From: Litorivivens sp041624475
GTDB lineage: Bacteria; Pseudomonadota; Gammaproteobacteria; Pseudomonadales; Spongiibacteraceae
Length of the DNA: 64,000 nt
Assembly (NCBI RefSeq): GCF_041624475.1
Contig: NZ_JBFJUX010000005.1
Span: 147,086 to 211,085, forward strand
Direction of reading: 5' to 3'
Positions within the stretch are counted from its first letter, which is position 1, and every line of letters begins with the position of its first letter. Both the position numbers and the translations under genes were made by a program. Below, one piece after another: positions 16,087 through 24,520 of this stretch. Under the pieces are notes generated by a model. It ran no database searches. It saw nothing but the letters and a program-made list of their open reading frames with translations, and had not been told where the DNA came from.

Positions 16087-16503
16087 CTAACGAGCCGTGA
16101 CGGAAGATCCGTTTCCGTGCAGGGGAAGGTCAATAATTTCAACGATATTGCCCGTTGGATCGCGCACCACCATGCGTTCAATGCCATCGACGCCGCGAGC
16201 CGGACCAAAAACAATCGCGTCAGTCTGCTTGCTGATGCGCTCACAGGCCTGATTGAAATCGTCACAGGCCACCGCAAAATGTGGCCCCAGCGGCGACTTT
16301 AGTGGTTTGAATTCAGGGTTCTCGACAACATGTAATTCTGCGTTGCCCAGCAGATACCAAACGCTGCGAAACTGATCAGCTACCGCAGCAGGACGTGGCA
16401 GTTCCGGCAAACCCAGCATTTCCGCATAAAATGTTTTGGCTGCATCAAGATTGATCACATTTATAGCCAGATGCTGAAGCCCGATTATTCGTCCGGCAGT
16501 CAT
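16087..16503 (-). CDS. VOC (glyoxalase/bleomycin-resistance) family protein
   Basis: A 138-aa single-module vicinal-oxygen-chelate protein. It begins with the betaalphabetabetabeta pattern GLQHLAINVINLDAAKTFYAEMLG and ends in DPTGNIVEIID with the usual C-terminal Glu. Likely metal residues are His in the first strand (LQHLAI), His in PHFAVACDD and the terminal Glu. The substrate cannot be told from sequence. The ATG has AGGAGA upstream and is divergent from the flavoprotein gene at 16589. Confidence 0.82.
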   Translation of the reverse strand: MTAGRIIGLQHLAINVINLDAAKTFYAEMLGLPELPRPAAVADQFRSVWYLLGNAELHVVENPEFKPLKSPLGPHFAVACDDFNQACERISKQTDAIVFGPARGVDGIERMVVRDPTGNIVEIIDLPLHGNGSSVTAR

Positions 16504-16588
16504 AGCGCTTTCTCCTGCGTCTTATTGCGTAGACGGGTATGATAGTGAACCTTTTCCCAACTAACGTGAAACTCCGGTAACGCTGCCC

Positions 16589-17809
16589 GTGACTTCCACC
16601 CAACAGTACGATGCCCTGATCATTGGGGGCGGCCCCGCCGGATTGATGGCGGCGGAACAACTTTCCGGCAACGGTTTCAGCGTCGCTGTGTTCGAGCGGA
16701 TGCCCACGGTAGGCCGCAAGTTCCTTCGCGCCGGTATTGGCGGCCTGAATATTACTCACAGCGAAGCCTACGAGACTTTCACAGAGCGCTACTACCAGCG
16801 CAACCGCGACATAGAGCCGCTTCTGCGCCACTTTGGGCCCGCTAATCTGCGTCAGTGGTGTGAAGAGCTTGGGATAGCAACCTTTGTCGGAAGCTCCGGC
16901 CGCGTCTTCCCGGAACAGATGAAAGCAGCACCGCTGCTGCGTCGCTGGCTTGAGCGCTTAAAACAAAATGGGGTTAGTTTTCATACCCGACAGCGCTGGC
17001 TCGGCTGGGATGAATTCGGCAACGCGGTTTTTGAAAACCGGGCGAATTTACTCAAAGTCAGCGCCGACGTAACGGTGCTTGCCCTTGGCGGCGGCAGCTG
17101 GCGCTCACTGGGCTCGGACGGCGCCTGGCAGGCACTACTGCACGCTCGCGGCATTCGCTGCGCGCCGCTGCGCCCAAGCAACTGTGGTTTTAACTACCCC
17201 TGGCCCGCCCACATGCCAAGCGCGAGCTTCGGCAGCCCACTCAAACATATCGGGCTTAGTTTGGGGGGCTGGCAGCGATGCGGTGATGCACTGATCAGCC
17301 GCTACGGAATTGAAGGCGGCCTGATCTACGCCGCCTCACACCTGCTGCGCGACGCCATTGAGCAACACGGCGCCTGCACGGTTTACTGGGATTTACTGCC
17401 CGATCGGAGCACAAGCGAGCTGACATCGATTATCAACGCCCGCAAAGGCGACTCCGTCGGCAACATCCTGCGAAAACTGGGCGTTGCCGACGGCAAGCTG
17501 GCGCTACTAAAGGCTCTGAGCGAAAAACGGCAGATGCTGAATCGCCGCCAGTTGCCGGCGCTGATAAAAGCACTGCCACAAACCTTTCACTCGACACGCC
17601 CACTGGACGAGGCTATCAGCACCGCTGGGGGTGTCTGTTTTTCGGAACTTGATGACACCCTGATGTGCCACCAATATCCCGGCTTGTTCTGCGCGGGAGA
17701 GATGCTGGATTGGGAAGCGCCCACCGGCGGCTATCTTCTCACCGCCTGTTTCGCCAGCGGAATGGCCGCAGGCTGCGGCGCCAGAAACTTTCTGCAAGCG
17801 AATCGCTGA
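16589..17809 (+). CDS. BaiN/YhiN-like NAD(P)/FAD-dependent flavoprotein (TIGR03862 type)
   Basis: A 406-aa flavoprotein of the HI0933/YhiN superfamily. An N-terminal FAD motif (IIGGGPAGLMAAEQL), GRKFLRAGIGGLNITHSE, and a C-terminal FAD segment with FCAGEMLDWEAPTGGYLL support this. Family members are poorly characterised oxidoreductases. The only suitable start is GTG 16589, with a weak ribosome-binding site. A 265-bp stretch after it (17810-18074) shows no gene. Confidence 0.85.
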   Translation: MTSTQQYDALIIGGGPAGLMAAEQLSGNGFSVAVFERMPTVGRKFLRAGIGGLNITHSEAYETFTERYYQRNRDIEPLLRHFGPANLRQWCEELGIATFVGSSGRVFPEQMKAAPLLRRWLERLKQNGVSFHTRQRWLGWDEFGNAVFENRANLLKVSADVTVLALGGGSWRSLGSDGAWQALLHARGIRCAPLRPSNCGFNYPWPAHMPSASFGSPLKHIGLSLGGWQRCGDALISRYGIEGGLIYAASHLLRDAIEQHGACTVYWDLLPDRSTSELTSIINARKGDSVGNILRKLGVADGKLALLKALSEKRQMLNRRQLPALIKALPQTFHSTRPLDEAISTAGGVCFSELDDTLMCHQYPGLFCAGEMLDWEAPTGGYLLTACFASGMAAGCGARNFLQANR

Positions 17810-18074
17810 CTACCTCCCCAACCCAAATTCAGGCGGTATTACCCTGCCCCTGTACATTGAGCGCCTCGTTACCCCGATCCGGTATTGCTGAGCCACATAT
17901 TGCGGAACGTGGCGTGCTGTAACGGCGAAAAAATACTCGCCATGATTTTAGCCGGCTTGTCCATTGGCCCTCCTACCCGGCTAGTGTAATTTAACTGCCT
18001 GTGGATTGTGAGCGGAAAGAGACTCGCCCGAACGACTTATCGTGAAGACATAACGCAAGAACACACAGCCGTTG

Positions 18075-19220
18075 CTAACCGATCAGTGCCTGTCGAAAAC
18101 GCCACAGATCTTCGGCGAAATCCTGCGGCTTTTCCAGCGCCGCAAAATGCCCACCGCTGCCTGCCTCGTACCAGTGCACCAGATTGTAGGACGCTTCCAC
18201 CCATGCCCTGGGTGGACGCAGCAATTCAACGGGATAGATCGCCGCACCGGTTGGCACCTCAATACGGCGCACCGGATCCTTGTGCTGGCGGTGCTCGTAG
18301 TACAGGCGCATCGACGAGGTAATCGAGCCGCTGAACCAGTACCAGGATATATTGGTGAGCAGGGTATCCCAGCTCACCGCATTGCGGATTTCACCGTCAC
18401 AATCGGTCCAGCGTTGAAACTTTTCGGCAATCCACGCGCAAAGCCCCACCGGGGAATCGTGCAGGGCATAACCGAGCGACTGGGGTTTGGTCGCCTGAAT
18501 TTTGTAGTAGCCCATGCCGTCGCGGGAAATCTTTGCGTCTTCTTCCAGCCGCTGCTGCTCCGCCGCAGTGACATTAGCGTAGGGCTCGCTGGGATCAGCC
18601 GGTGCCGCAAGCACCATATTCAGATGTATGGCCTCACAACGCTCCGGCGCAAGATCGGCTAGCTGACGGGTAATCATGGCGCCCCAGTCGCCGCCCTGGC
18701 AGATAAAGCGCTCGTAACCAAGCAGCCGCATTAATTCGATATGGCGGGCGGCGATGGCGCGGGTGTGCATGCCGGTTTCGTGGGCCGGTTCGGAAAACCC
18801 GTAACCGGGCAGTGACGGCGCCACCACATGAAACGCATCTTCTTTTCGACCACCAAACTTTTCCGGCTCGACCAGACGGGGGATCAGCTTCAGAAACTCG
18901 ACCACAGACCCCGGCCAGCCGTGGTTGAGCAACAGGGGCTGCGCATCGGCATGGGGCGAACGCTGATGGATAAAGTGGGTGCGCAGGCCGTCAAACTCCA
19001 GCGTAAACTGATCCAGCGCGTTAAGCTTGAGCTCCTGCGCACGCCAGTCAAACTCATGACGCCAGTAGTCCACGAGTTCTTTCAGGTAACCAATCTCGGT
19101 GCCCTGCTGCCAGCCGGCGTCCGTCAGCTGATCAGGCCAGCGCGTCATATCCAGGCGCTGCTGCAGATCGACTATCGCCTGATCACTTATTTCAACCTTA
19201 AAGGTTTTGGCTGTCGGCAT
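18075..19220 (-). CDS. Epoxide hydrolase (alpha/beta hydrolase with N-terminal EHN domain)
   Basis: A 381-aa microsomal-type epoxide hydrolase that opens epoxides to diols. The N-terminal EHN domain (about residues 1-105, with TRWPDQL) precedes the hydrolase core. The oxyanion motif HGWPGS is at 100-105, nucleophile Asp178 lies in QGGDWGAM, and the catalytic His is in GGHFAALEKP near the C terminus. GTG 19226 is an alternative start; ATG 19220 is chosen. It is last in the run that begins with leuA. A possible functional link is the halohydrin-dehalogenase-like gene at 28643. Confidence 0.88.
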   Translation of the reverse strand: MPTAKTFKVEISDQAIVDLQQRLDMTRWPDQLTDAGWQQGTEIGYLKELVDYWRHEFDWRAQELKLNALDQFTLEFDGLRTHFIHQRSPHADAQPLLLNHGWPGSVVEFLKLIPRLVEPEKFGGRKEDAFHVVAPSLPGYGFSEPAHETGMHTRAIAARHIELMRLLGYERFICQGGDWGAMITRQLADLAPERCEAIHLNMVLAAPADPSEPYANVTAAEQQRLEEDAKISRDGMGYYKIQATKPQSLGYALHDSPVGLCAWIAEKFQRWTDCDGEIRNAVSWDTLLTNISWYWFSGSITSSMRLYYEHRQHKDPVRRIEVPTGAAIYPVELLRPPRAWVEASYNLVHWYEAGSGGHFAALEKPQDFAEDLWRFRQALIG

Positions 19221-19225
19221 CGGCA

Positions 19226-19621
19226 CTAACCTTTCAGCGAGAGGGTATCGAGAATGTCGTCAATCAATTCCCGGTCCATCATTTTATTTTCGGGGTCGCA
19301 GTCGTAGCTGACCAGTAGCAGACAGTGTTCGCTGCCCAGGTACCACTCGCGCACCCAGTCTTCGCCGTCCTGAAATTCCTGATAATAACCATCGAAGTCG
19401 CCCAGCACCGTCGCTTCCAACTGGCTTTTATCAACGCCAAGCGTTTCCATGAGTTCGCCCAACCCGGCCTCGATATCGCGCTCACTCTCGGTAATCAGCG
19501 AGGTCAATGTGATAACCCCCACTTCATCGGGGTCGGTGATCACAATGCTGTCGTCATCCTGGTCAACCAGCCAGTCTTCCGGCAGAGACAGAAACCACCA
19601 GTCCGTTTCCAGTTCACGCAT
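19226..19621 (-). CDS. Small acidic protein of unknown function
   Basis: A 131-aa, strongly acidic protein (MRELETDWWFLSLPEDWLVD...) with many Asp/Glu and Trp residues and no signal peptide. No family was recognised. ATG 19621 with GGGGA upstream overlaps the 3' end of rimI; a GTG two codons earlier is also possible. The overlaps on both sides show it belongs to the leuA-rimI-epoxide hydrolase transcript. Confidence 0.75.
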   Translation of the reverse strand: MRELETDWWFLSLPEDWLVDQDDDSIVITDPDEVGVITLTSLITESERDIEAGLGELMETLGVDKSQLEATVLGDFDGYYQEFQDGEDWVREWYLGSEHCLLLVSYDCDPENKMMDRELIDDILDTLSLKG

Positions 19622-20072
19622 CTTCACTTTCCCCTTGCTGCAACCGGCAAATATAGACCAGCGCGTCTTCGCGACCGCCCGCCACCGGATAATAATTTTT
19701 ACGTTCGCCGATCACACTGAAACCCAGTTTTTCATAGAGGGCGATAGCTGCCACATTGGAGCGTCGCACTTCCAGAAAGCAGTGTTTGATACCGTTTTTT
19801 GCATAGTGATTCAGGCAGTATTGCAGTAATTGCCGAGCATAACCTCGTCTTTGCGTCTGCACCGGCACCGCGATATTGAGCAGATTGGCTTCGTCGAAAA
19901 CCACAGAGAAAGCCACCACCGCCATTGTCTGCCCTTCATACAGCAATTCAAAACAGTCGTCGGACTTCAGGCTACTCTGCCAGTCGGCACGACTCCAGCA
20001 GTAGGGGCCGGATTCGGCCTCCAGGGCGAGCACCCGATCCAGGGCCTCGCCCGGGAGACGCTCAACCCTCAT
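19614..20072 (-). CDS. rimI: Ribosomal protein bS18-alanine N-acetyltransferase
   Basis: A 152-aa GNAT acetyltransferase; RimI acetylates the N-terminal Ala of S18. The acetyl-CoA motif V-Q-T-Q-R-R-G-Y-A is seen as PVQTQRRGYARQLLQYCL, and LEVRRSNVAAIALYEKLGF is a typical RimI segment. The start is ATG 20072, which overlaps the upstream stop as ATGA; a GTG at 20096 is less likely. Position after a HolD-like gene matches holD-rimI of E. coli. Confidence 0.9.
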   Translation of the reverse strand: MRVERLPGEALDRVLALEAESGPYCWSRADWQSSLKSDDCFELLYEGQTMAVVAFSVVFDEANLLNIAVPVQTQRRGYARQLLQYCLNHYAKNGIKHCFLEVRRSNVAAIALYEKLGFSVIGERKNYYPVAGGREDALVYICRLQQGESEDA

Positions 20073-20800
20073 TGTTGTTTTGTCAGTTGTGCCCACAAGG
20101 TCCGCTTGGCCAGAGGTGTTTGCAGGTAATGCGCCATCGACTCGGTCGCGATGCTGCTCAGTTCGCCCAGCTCACCGGCAAAGCGCTGTGCCTGTTCACC
20201 CATCAACAGAACCTGCGGCAGGGCATTGCGTTCACAGTTGGCGAGAATTGCCGCGTTCACAGCCTCACGCGCCTCGGTTTCTCCCTGAGCCAGGGCCTGA
20301 TTTCCCACCACCGGCCAGCGGAACAGGTGCTGCTGCAGGCTTTGCTTGATACTGCCCTGCCAGCCTTCCTGGCGTCGCGACAGGGCCAGCATCAGGTTGG
20401 CGGCAAATTGTTTCAAGGCCGTTTCCGGCACCTGCTCGGGAGAGGCATCCACCAGCAGGGCCAGCCCCGGCACCAGATAAAAGCGCAGAATAAACTGCAG
20501 TTTTTCCGGCTTGGGCTGAGTCTCGGCGGCAGGTGCCGGTTTGGGTGATTCCGATTTAGCAGGCGTGCCAACCAGATCACGCAGCAGATTGCGGGCCGAC
20601 TCAGGCGCTTCTCTGGCGGTGCGCGGCTGGCTCTGCATCTCACTGTCTGCCGCTGGCGTCGACACAACCTCAGGTTCGGGCAGAGTCCGACACAATACCG
20701 GCTCCGGCGCACCGGGCAGGCGAAAACGCGGAAAGAAACTTTCCACCCCCATCGCCTGCAGGTAGGCCAGTCGTTTGGCCTCGGGCAACGCCTCAAACAT
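20069..20800 (-). CDS. HolD-like protein (possible DNA polymerase III psi subunit region)
   Basis: A 243-aa protein directly after the leuA stop (TAAATG) and overlapping rimI. The N-terminal ~35 residues (RLAYLQAMGVESFFPRFRLP) resemble the clamp-loader psi N terminus in spirit: a helix followed by a Leu-Gly-Ile-type turn and a Pro. A Pro/Ala/Glu-rich linker (about 35-95) follows and then a helical domain. The HolD reading rests mainly on its place before rimI, so it is tentative; no catalytic motif is visible. Confidence 0.6.
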   Translation of the reverse strand: MFEALPEAKRLAYLQAMGVESFFPRFRLPGAPEPVLCRTLPEPEVVSTPAADSEMQSQPRTAREAPESARNLLRDLVGTPAKSESPKPAPAAETQPKPEKLQFILRFYLVPGLALLVDASPEQVPETALKQFAANLMLALSRRQEGWQGSIKQSLQQHLFRWPVVGNQALAQGETEAREAVNAAILANCERNALPQVLLMGEQAQRFAGELGELSSIATESMAHYLQTPLAKRTLWAQLTKQQ

Positions 20801-22348
20801 TTAAACGCCTTCTTTCTGAGGGTGGGTGCGCATGGCGCCGGAAGCCAACAGATTCAGGGCATTCAGGTAGGCCTTAACCGACGCGACGATGATATCGGTA
20901 TCCGCCCCGTTGCCATTGACGATGACATTGTCTTTTTCCAACCGCACCGTCACCTCACCCTGAGAATCCGTGCCCTGGGTAATGGCATTGACCGAATACA
21001 GTTTGAGAGTAGCGCCGCTGTTCGCGACCTGCTCAACCGCAGTAAAAGCCGCATCCACCGGGCCATCACCTTCAGCCTCTACGAATCGCTCCTCGCCATC
21101 AACCTGCAGCCGCAATCGGGCCTTGGGTTTGCGTCCGGTTTGGGAGTGGGATTCCAAATCCAACAAGCGGTATTTTTCGTTTGAATCCGGCGCAACCACG
21201 TCACTCACCAGCGCCTGCAGGTCCTCGTCGAAGATTTCGTGTTTCTTGTCCGCCAGATCCTTGAAGCGGGTAAAGGCGTCGTGAAAGGCCTCGTCACTGT
21301 CAAAGCTGATACCCAGTTCGGTCAAGCGCGCCTTGAAGGCCGCGCGGCCGGAGTGCTTGCCCAACACCAGCTTGTTGGTGTTCCAGCCCACATCTTCGGC
21401 ACGCATGATTTCGTAGGTTTCGCGGTATTTGAGCACGCCGTCCTGGTGAATGCCGGACTCGTGGGCAAAGGCATTGGCACCGACAATGGCCTTGTTGGGC
21501 TGCACCGGAAAACCGGTCACCGTAGACACCAGCCGCGAGGTGGGCACGATCTGGGTGGCATCAATGCTGGTTTCTACCGGGAATACGTCGGCGCGGGTGC
21601 GCACGGCCATCACGATCTCTTCCAGCGAGGCATTGCCGGCGCGCTCTCCCAAGCCGTTGATGGTGCATTCCACCTGCCGGGCACCCTGCAGGACGGCCGC
21701 CAGGGAATTGGCTACCGCCAGCCCCAGGTCATTGTGGCAGTGCACCGAAAATACCGCCTTGTCGGCGTTGGGAATGGTGTTCATCAGGCGATAAATCAGT
21801 GCGCCGTATTCCTGCGGCTCGGCATAACCCACCGTGTCCGGCAGATTGATGGTGGTGGCGCCGGCCTTGATGACCTGCTCAATAATGCGACAGAGAAAGT
21901 CGAATTCCGAGCGCGAGGCGTCTTCGCAGGAGAACTCCACATCGTCGGCCAGGCTGCGGGCTGTGGTCACCGCTCGCACGGCTTCATCGACCACCTGGTC
22001 GGGCTTCATCCGCAATTTGTAATCCATGTGGATCGGCGAGGTGGCAATAAAGGTATGAATGCGTGACAGCGCCGCCGGCTTCAGCGCTTCCCCCGCCCGC
22101 TCGATATCCTTCTTCGACGAGCGCGCCAGCGAACAGATACGGCTGTGCTTCACCGCCTCGGCCACCGCCCGCACCGACTCAAAGTCGCCCTGACTGGCAA
22201 TAGCGAAGCCCGCCTCGATCACATCCACGCCCATTTTTTCCAGCATTTTGGCGATACGGACCTTCTCGTCACGGGTCATGGACGCGCCCGGGCTCTGCTC
22301 GCCGTCGCGCAGGGTTGTATCAAAAATGACCAGCTGGTCCTTAGCCAT
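20801..22348 (-). CDS. leuA: 2-isopropylmalate synthase
   Basis: First committed step of leucine synthesis: acetyl-CoA plus 2-oxoisovalerate. The 515-aa length matches the LeuA type 1 family. FDTTLRDGEQSPGASM opens the TIM barrel, FSVHCHNDLGLAV holds the metal-binding HxH, and a C-terminal regulatory domain (about 390-500) should bind leucine. The start is ATG 22348, preceded by AGGAGTCC; a longer frame to 22426 is not supported. It heads a minus-strand run through rimI. No convincing leucine leader peptide was seen upstream. Confidence 0.96.
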   Translation of the reverse strand: MAKDQLVIFDTTLRDGEQSPGASMTRDEKVRIAKMLEKMGVDVIEAGFAIASQGDFESVRAVAEAVKHSRICSLARSSKKDIERAGEALKPAALSRIHTFIATSPIHMDYKLRMKPDQVVDEAVRAVTTARSLADDVEFSCEDASRSEFDFLCRIIEQVIKAGATTINLPDTVGYAEPQEYGALIYRLMNTIPNADKAVFSVHCHNDLGLAVANSLAAVLQGARQVECTINGLGERAGNASLEEIVMAVRTRADVFPVETSIDATQIVPTSRLVSTVTGFPVQPNKAIVGANAFAHESGIHQDGVLKYRETYEIMRAEDVGWNTNKLVLGKHSGRAAFKARLTELGISFDSDEAFHDAFTRFKDLADKKHEIFDEDLQALVSDVVAPDSNEKYRLLDLESHSQTGRKPKARLRLQVDGEERFVEAEGDGPVDAAFTAVEQVANSGATLKLYSVNAITQGTDSQGEVTVRLEKDNVIVNGNGADTDIIVASVKAYLNALNLLASGAMRTHPQKEGV

Positions 22349-22480
22349 GGGGGGACTCCTGAATTCCACATCCTGAATGTGGCCTATTCTCACACAGATT
22401 GCCGACAAATCAGAGTACAGGCACACTCAGAGTAGCCGGGGGTGATTATCGCTGCGAGATCGCGAAAGTTCCCGTCCAGC

Positions 22481-22529
22481 TTGGGATAATTTCCCAAATT
22501 CTTCACAGCAAGCCTATAACACTTAAGAT
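22481..22529 (+). promoter_or_regulatory. Palindrome and possible promoter for the 22590 operon
   Basis: A perfect inverted repeat TTGGGA-TAATT-TCCCAA (22481-22497) lies just upstream of a possible sigma-70 promoter: TTCACA (22502-22507), 16-bp spacer, TAAGAT (22524-22529). It is in the leuA/aspartoacylase-like divergent region. Both calls are by eye. Confidence 0.35.
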
Positions 22530-22589
22530 AAAGTGCGCACTCATTGCGCATCCACAGGGAACCCGGGCAAAAGGAGCACCGACAGGTTT

Positions 22590-23933
22590 ATGTCACTGCC
22601 ACAGAGTCGTTCGATGCTTGCCATTTTCGGAGCCTGTCTGCTGGCCGGCAGTCTGGCCAATGCCACCGAGCGCGTGCGCGATGTCGCGCCGCTAAAGACG
22701 GAACTGCCCGCCGAGCGCCCTCCGGTTGAGCGCTTTCTGGGCAAGTCGATCAAACGCGGTATTCTCGACCGTCGCGCCTGGTCCGCCGGCCAGCCACTGT
22801 CCGGGCTGGCCCTGCCCACGCCGGTACTGATCGCCGCCGGCAATGCGCCCGGACCGACCATGTGCCTTACCGGCGCTGTGCACGGCGACGAACTCAACGG
22901 CGTGGAGATCATCCGCCGCATCATGTTCGCCCTGGACACGGAAACCCTCACCGGCACGGTGATCGCCGTGCCCATCGTCAATCTCTACGGCTTTCAGCGA
23001 AACTCCCGCTACCTGCCCGATCGCCGGGATCTGAACCGCTACTTCCCCGGCAACCCTCGGGGCAGTTCGGCCGCCCGAATCGCCCACCATTTTTTTCAGG
23101 ACGTGATCAGTCACTGCGACGCCCTGATTGATATTCACACCGGCTCTTTTCATCGCACCAATCTGCCGCAGCTGCGGGCCGACCTCAGCAACGCCAGCGT
23201 CGCCAGACTCAGCCAGTTGTTCGACGATTTTGTCGTGCTGCACAGTCTCGGCGCGGTGGGCACGCTGCGTCGAGCAGCGGTTGAGGCCGGAATCCCCGCA
23301 GTAACACTGGAGGCCGGCGAGCCTCTGTACCTGCAGCCGGAAGAGGTAGCACAGGGCGTTCGCGGGGTGCTCTCTGCCCTGCGCGGTTTTGGCCTGATGG
23401 GCGACGCCAACAAGATTGCCAGTGAACAGCAGGTGTTTTATGAATCCGTCTGGTTGCGCGCCGATCAGGGCGGGGTCCTGTTCAGTGAGGTCAAAATCGG
23501 CGATGCGGTCGAAAAAGGCGATATTCTGGGCTCGGTTACCGACCCCATTACCAACCGCAGTACGCTGATTCGCTCCAGCGCAAAAGGCACGATTATCGGT
23601 ATGGCGCTCAACCAGATGGTGATGCCCGGTTTCGCGGCTTACCACCTGGGGCTGGCCAAGGCCGAGGGTGCCGCCGTTGAAAAAGCCGCCGAAGGCGCCG
23701 CCAATGCGGCTCTCGAAACCGTTCGCAAGGCGGTACAGGAAGTGGCCAAGGAAGCCGCTGAGAGTGCCAGCCAGAGCGGCGATGACCCACAGGCCGTGAA
23801 TGAGGCGGCGCGCAAGGCCGCCGAGGAAGCCACCCAATCCGTTATCTCCAGAGAACTACCCGTCGATGCCAAAGGCGAGGATACTTCCGAGCAGGAACAG
23901 CGTATCTCGGAACCCGACGAACACCCGGAATAA
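22590..23933 (+). CDS. Exported succinylglutamate desuccinylase/aspartoacylase-family protein
   Basis: A 447-aa protein with a signal peptide (SMLAIFGACLLAGSLANA) and an AstE/AspA-type metallo-acylase or carboxypeptidase-like domain. Zinc residues are visible in GAVHGDELNGVE (HxxE) and DIHTGSFHR (His), and DRRDLNRYFPG is the family Arg-Asn segment. The last ~90 residues form an Ala/Glu/Lys-rich helical tail ending in an acidic stretch. The ATG at 22590 is preferred over the 22533 frame because it begins the signal peptide. It is the first gene of a four-gene cassette; hydrolysis of an N-acyl or peptide bond in the periplasm is inferred. Confidence 0.82.
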   Translation: MSLPQSRSMLAIFGACLLAGSLANATERVRDVAPLKTELPAERPPVERFLGKSIKRGILDRRAWSAGQPLSGLALPTPVLIAAGNAPGPTMCLTGAVHGDELNGVEIIRRIMFALDTETLTGTVIAVPIVNLYGFQRNSRYLPDRRDLNRYFPGNPRGSSAARIAHHFFQDVISHCDALIDIHTGSFHRTNLPQLRADLSNASVARLSQLFDDFVVLHSLGAVGTLRRAAVEAGIPAVTLEAGEPLYLQPEEVAQGVRGVLSALRGFGLMGDANKIASEQQVFYESVWLRADQGGVLFSEVKIGDAVEKGDILGSVTDPITNRSTLIRSSAKGTIIGMALNQMVMPGFAAYHLGLAKAEGAAVEKAAEGAANAALETVRKAVQEVAKEAAESASQSGDDPQAVNEAARKAAEEATQSVISRELPVDAKGEDTSEQEQRISEPDEHPE

Positions 23934-23949
23934 CCACAGGAGGATAGGC

Positions 23950-24492
23950 ATGCGCCTGAAATCAGCCATACTGAGTCTATTGATTATCGCGGTAGCGCCC
24001 GCCACAACTTATGCGGGCAAGAAAGACAAAGACATGGACGCTGGTGGCAAAGTCATCGCGGGCTGGATAGAAAAGGTCACGGTGCCACTGATTCGCGACG
24101 AGCCCATCAAAGCCAAGCTGGACAGCGGCGCCAACACCTCGTCGATTCACGCCATTGATGTCGAGCAGTTTGAACAAGACGGCGACGACTGGGTGCGTTT
24201 TACCTTTGTCGATAAGGATGGCGCCAAAAAGGAGCTGGAGCGAGCCATGGTCCGTGGCGTGAAGATCAAGGATCTTGGCGGCGGCGCTGACCGGCGTCCT
24301 GTGATTGAATTGGATATGTGTTTTGATGGTCGCGTACACAAAACCCAGTTCACCTTAAGTGATCGCAGCGGTTTCAATTACCGTATTCTGCTGGGTCGCC
24401 GCTTTATGAAAGGCGTCGCGGTCATTGACCCCGACGAGACCTACCTGACCAAAGACCACTGTCGCGACGCGACAGCTGACAAAGACGACTGA
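23950..24492 (+). CDS. Periplasmic retropepsin-like protein (Zn_protease/RimB-like family)
   Basis: A 180-aa protein with a signal peptide (LKSAILSLLIIAVAPATTYA) and the family usually named ATP-dependent zinc protease. The key motif is DSGANTSS with Asp58, which resembles the catalytic D-T/S-G loop of retropepsins; YRILLGRRFMKG is the second conserved segment. No zinc-protease HExxH motif is present, so the aspartic-protease reading is more plausible. AGGAGG lies before ATG 23950. It is the second gene of the cassette. Confidence 0.8.
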   Translation: MRLKSAILSLLIIAVAPATTYAGKKDKDMDAGGKVIAGWIEKVTVPLIRDEPIKAKLDSGANTSSIHAIDVEQFEQDGDDWVRFTFVDKDGAKKELERAMVRGVKIKDLGGGADRRPVIELDMCFDGRVHKTQFTLSDRSGFNYRILLGRRFMKGVAVIDPDETYLTKDHCRDATADKDD

Positions 24493-24520
24493 ATCCATGT
24501 CGTCGCTCTGGGGATAACTG

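Noticed and set aside
22349..22589. Leucine leader peptide or attenuator for leuA
   Set aside because: No short ORF with a Leu-codon run and no convincing terminator were found in the leuA upstream region.
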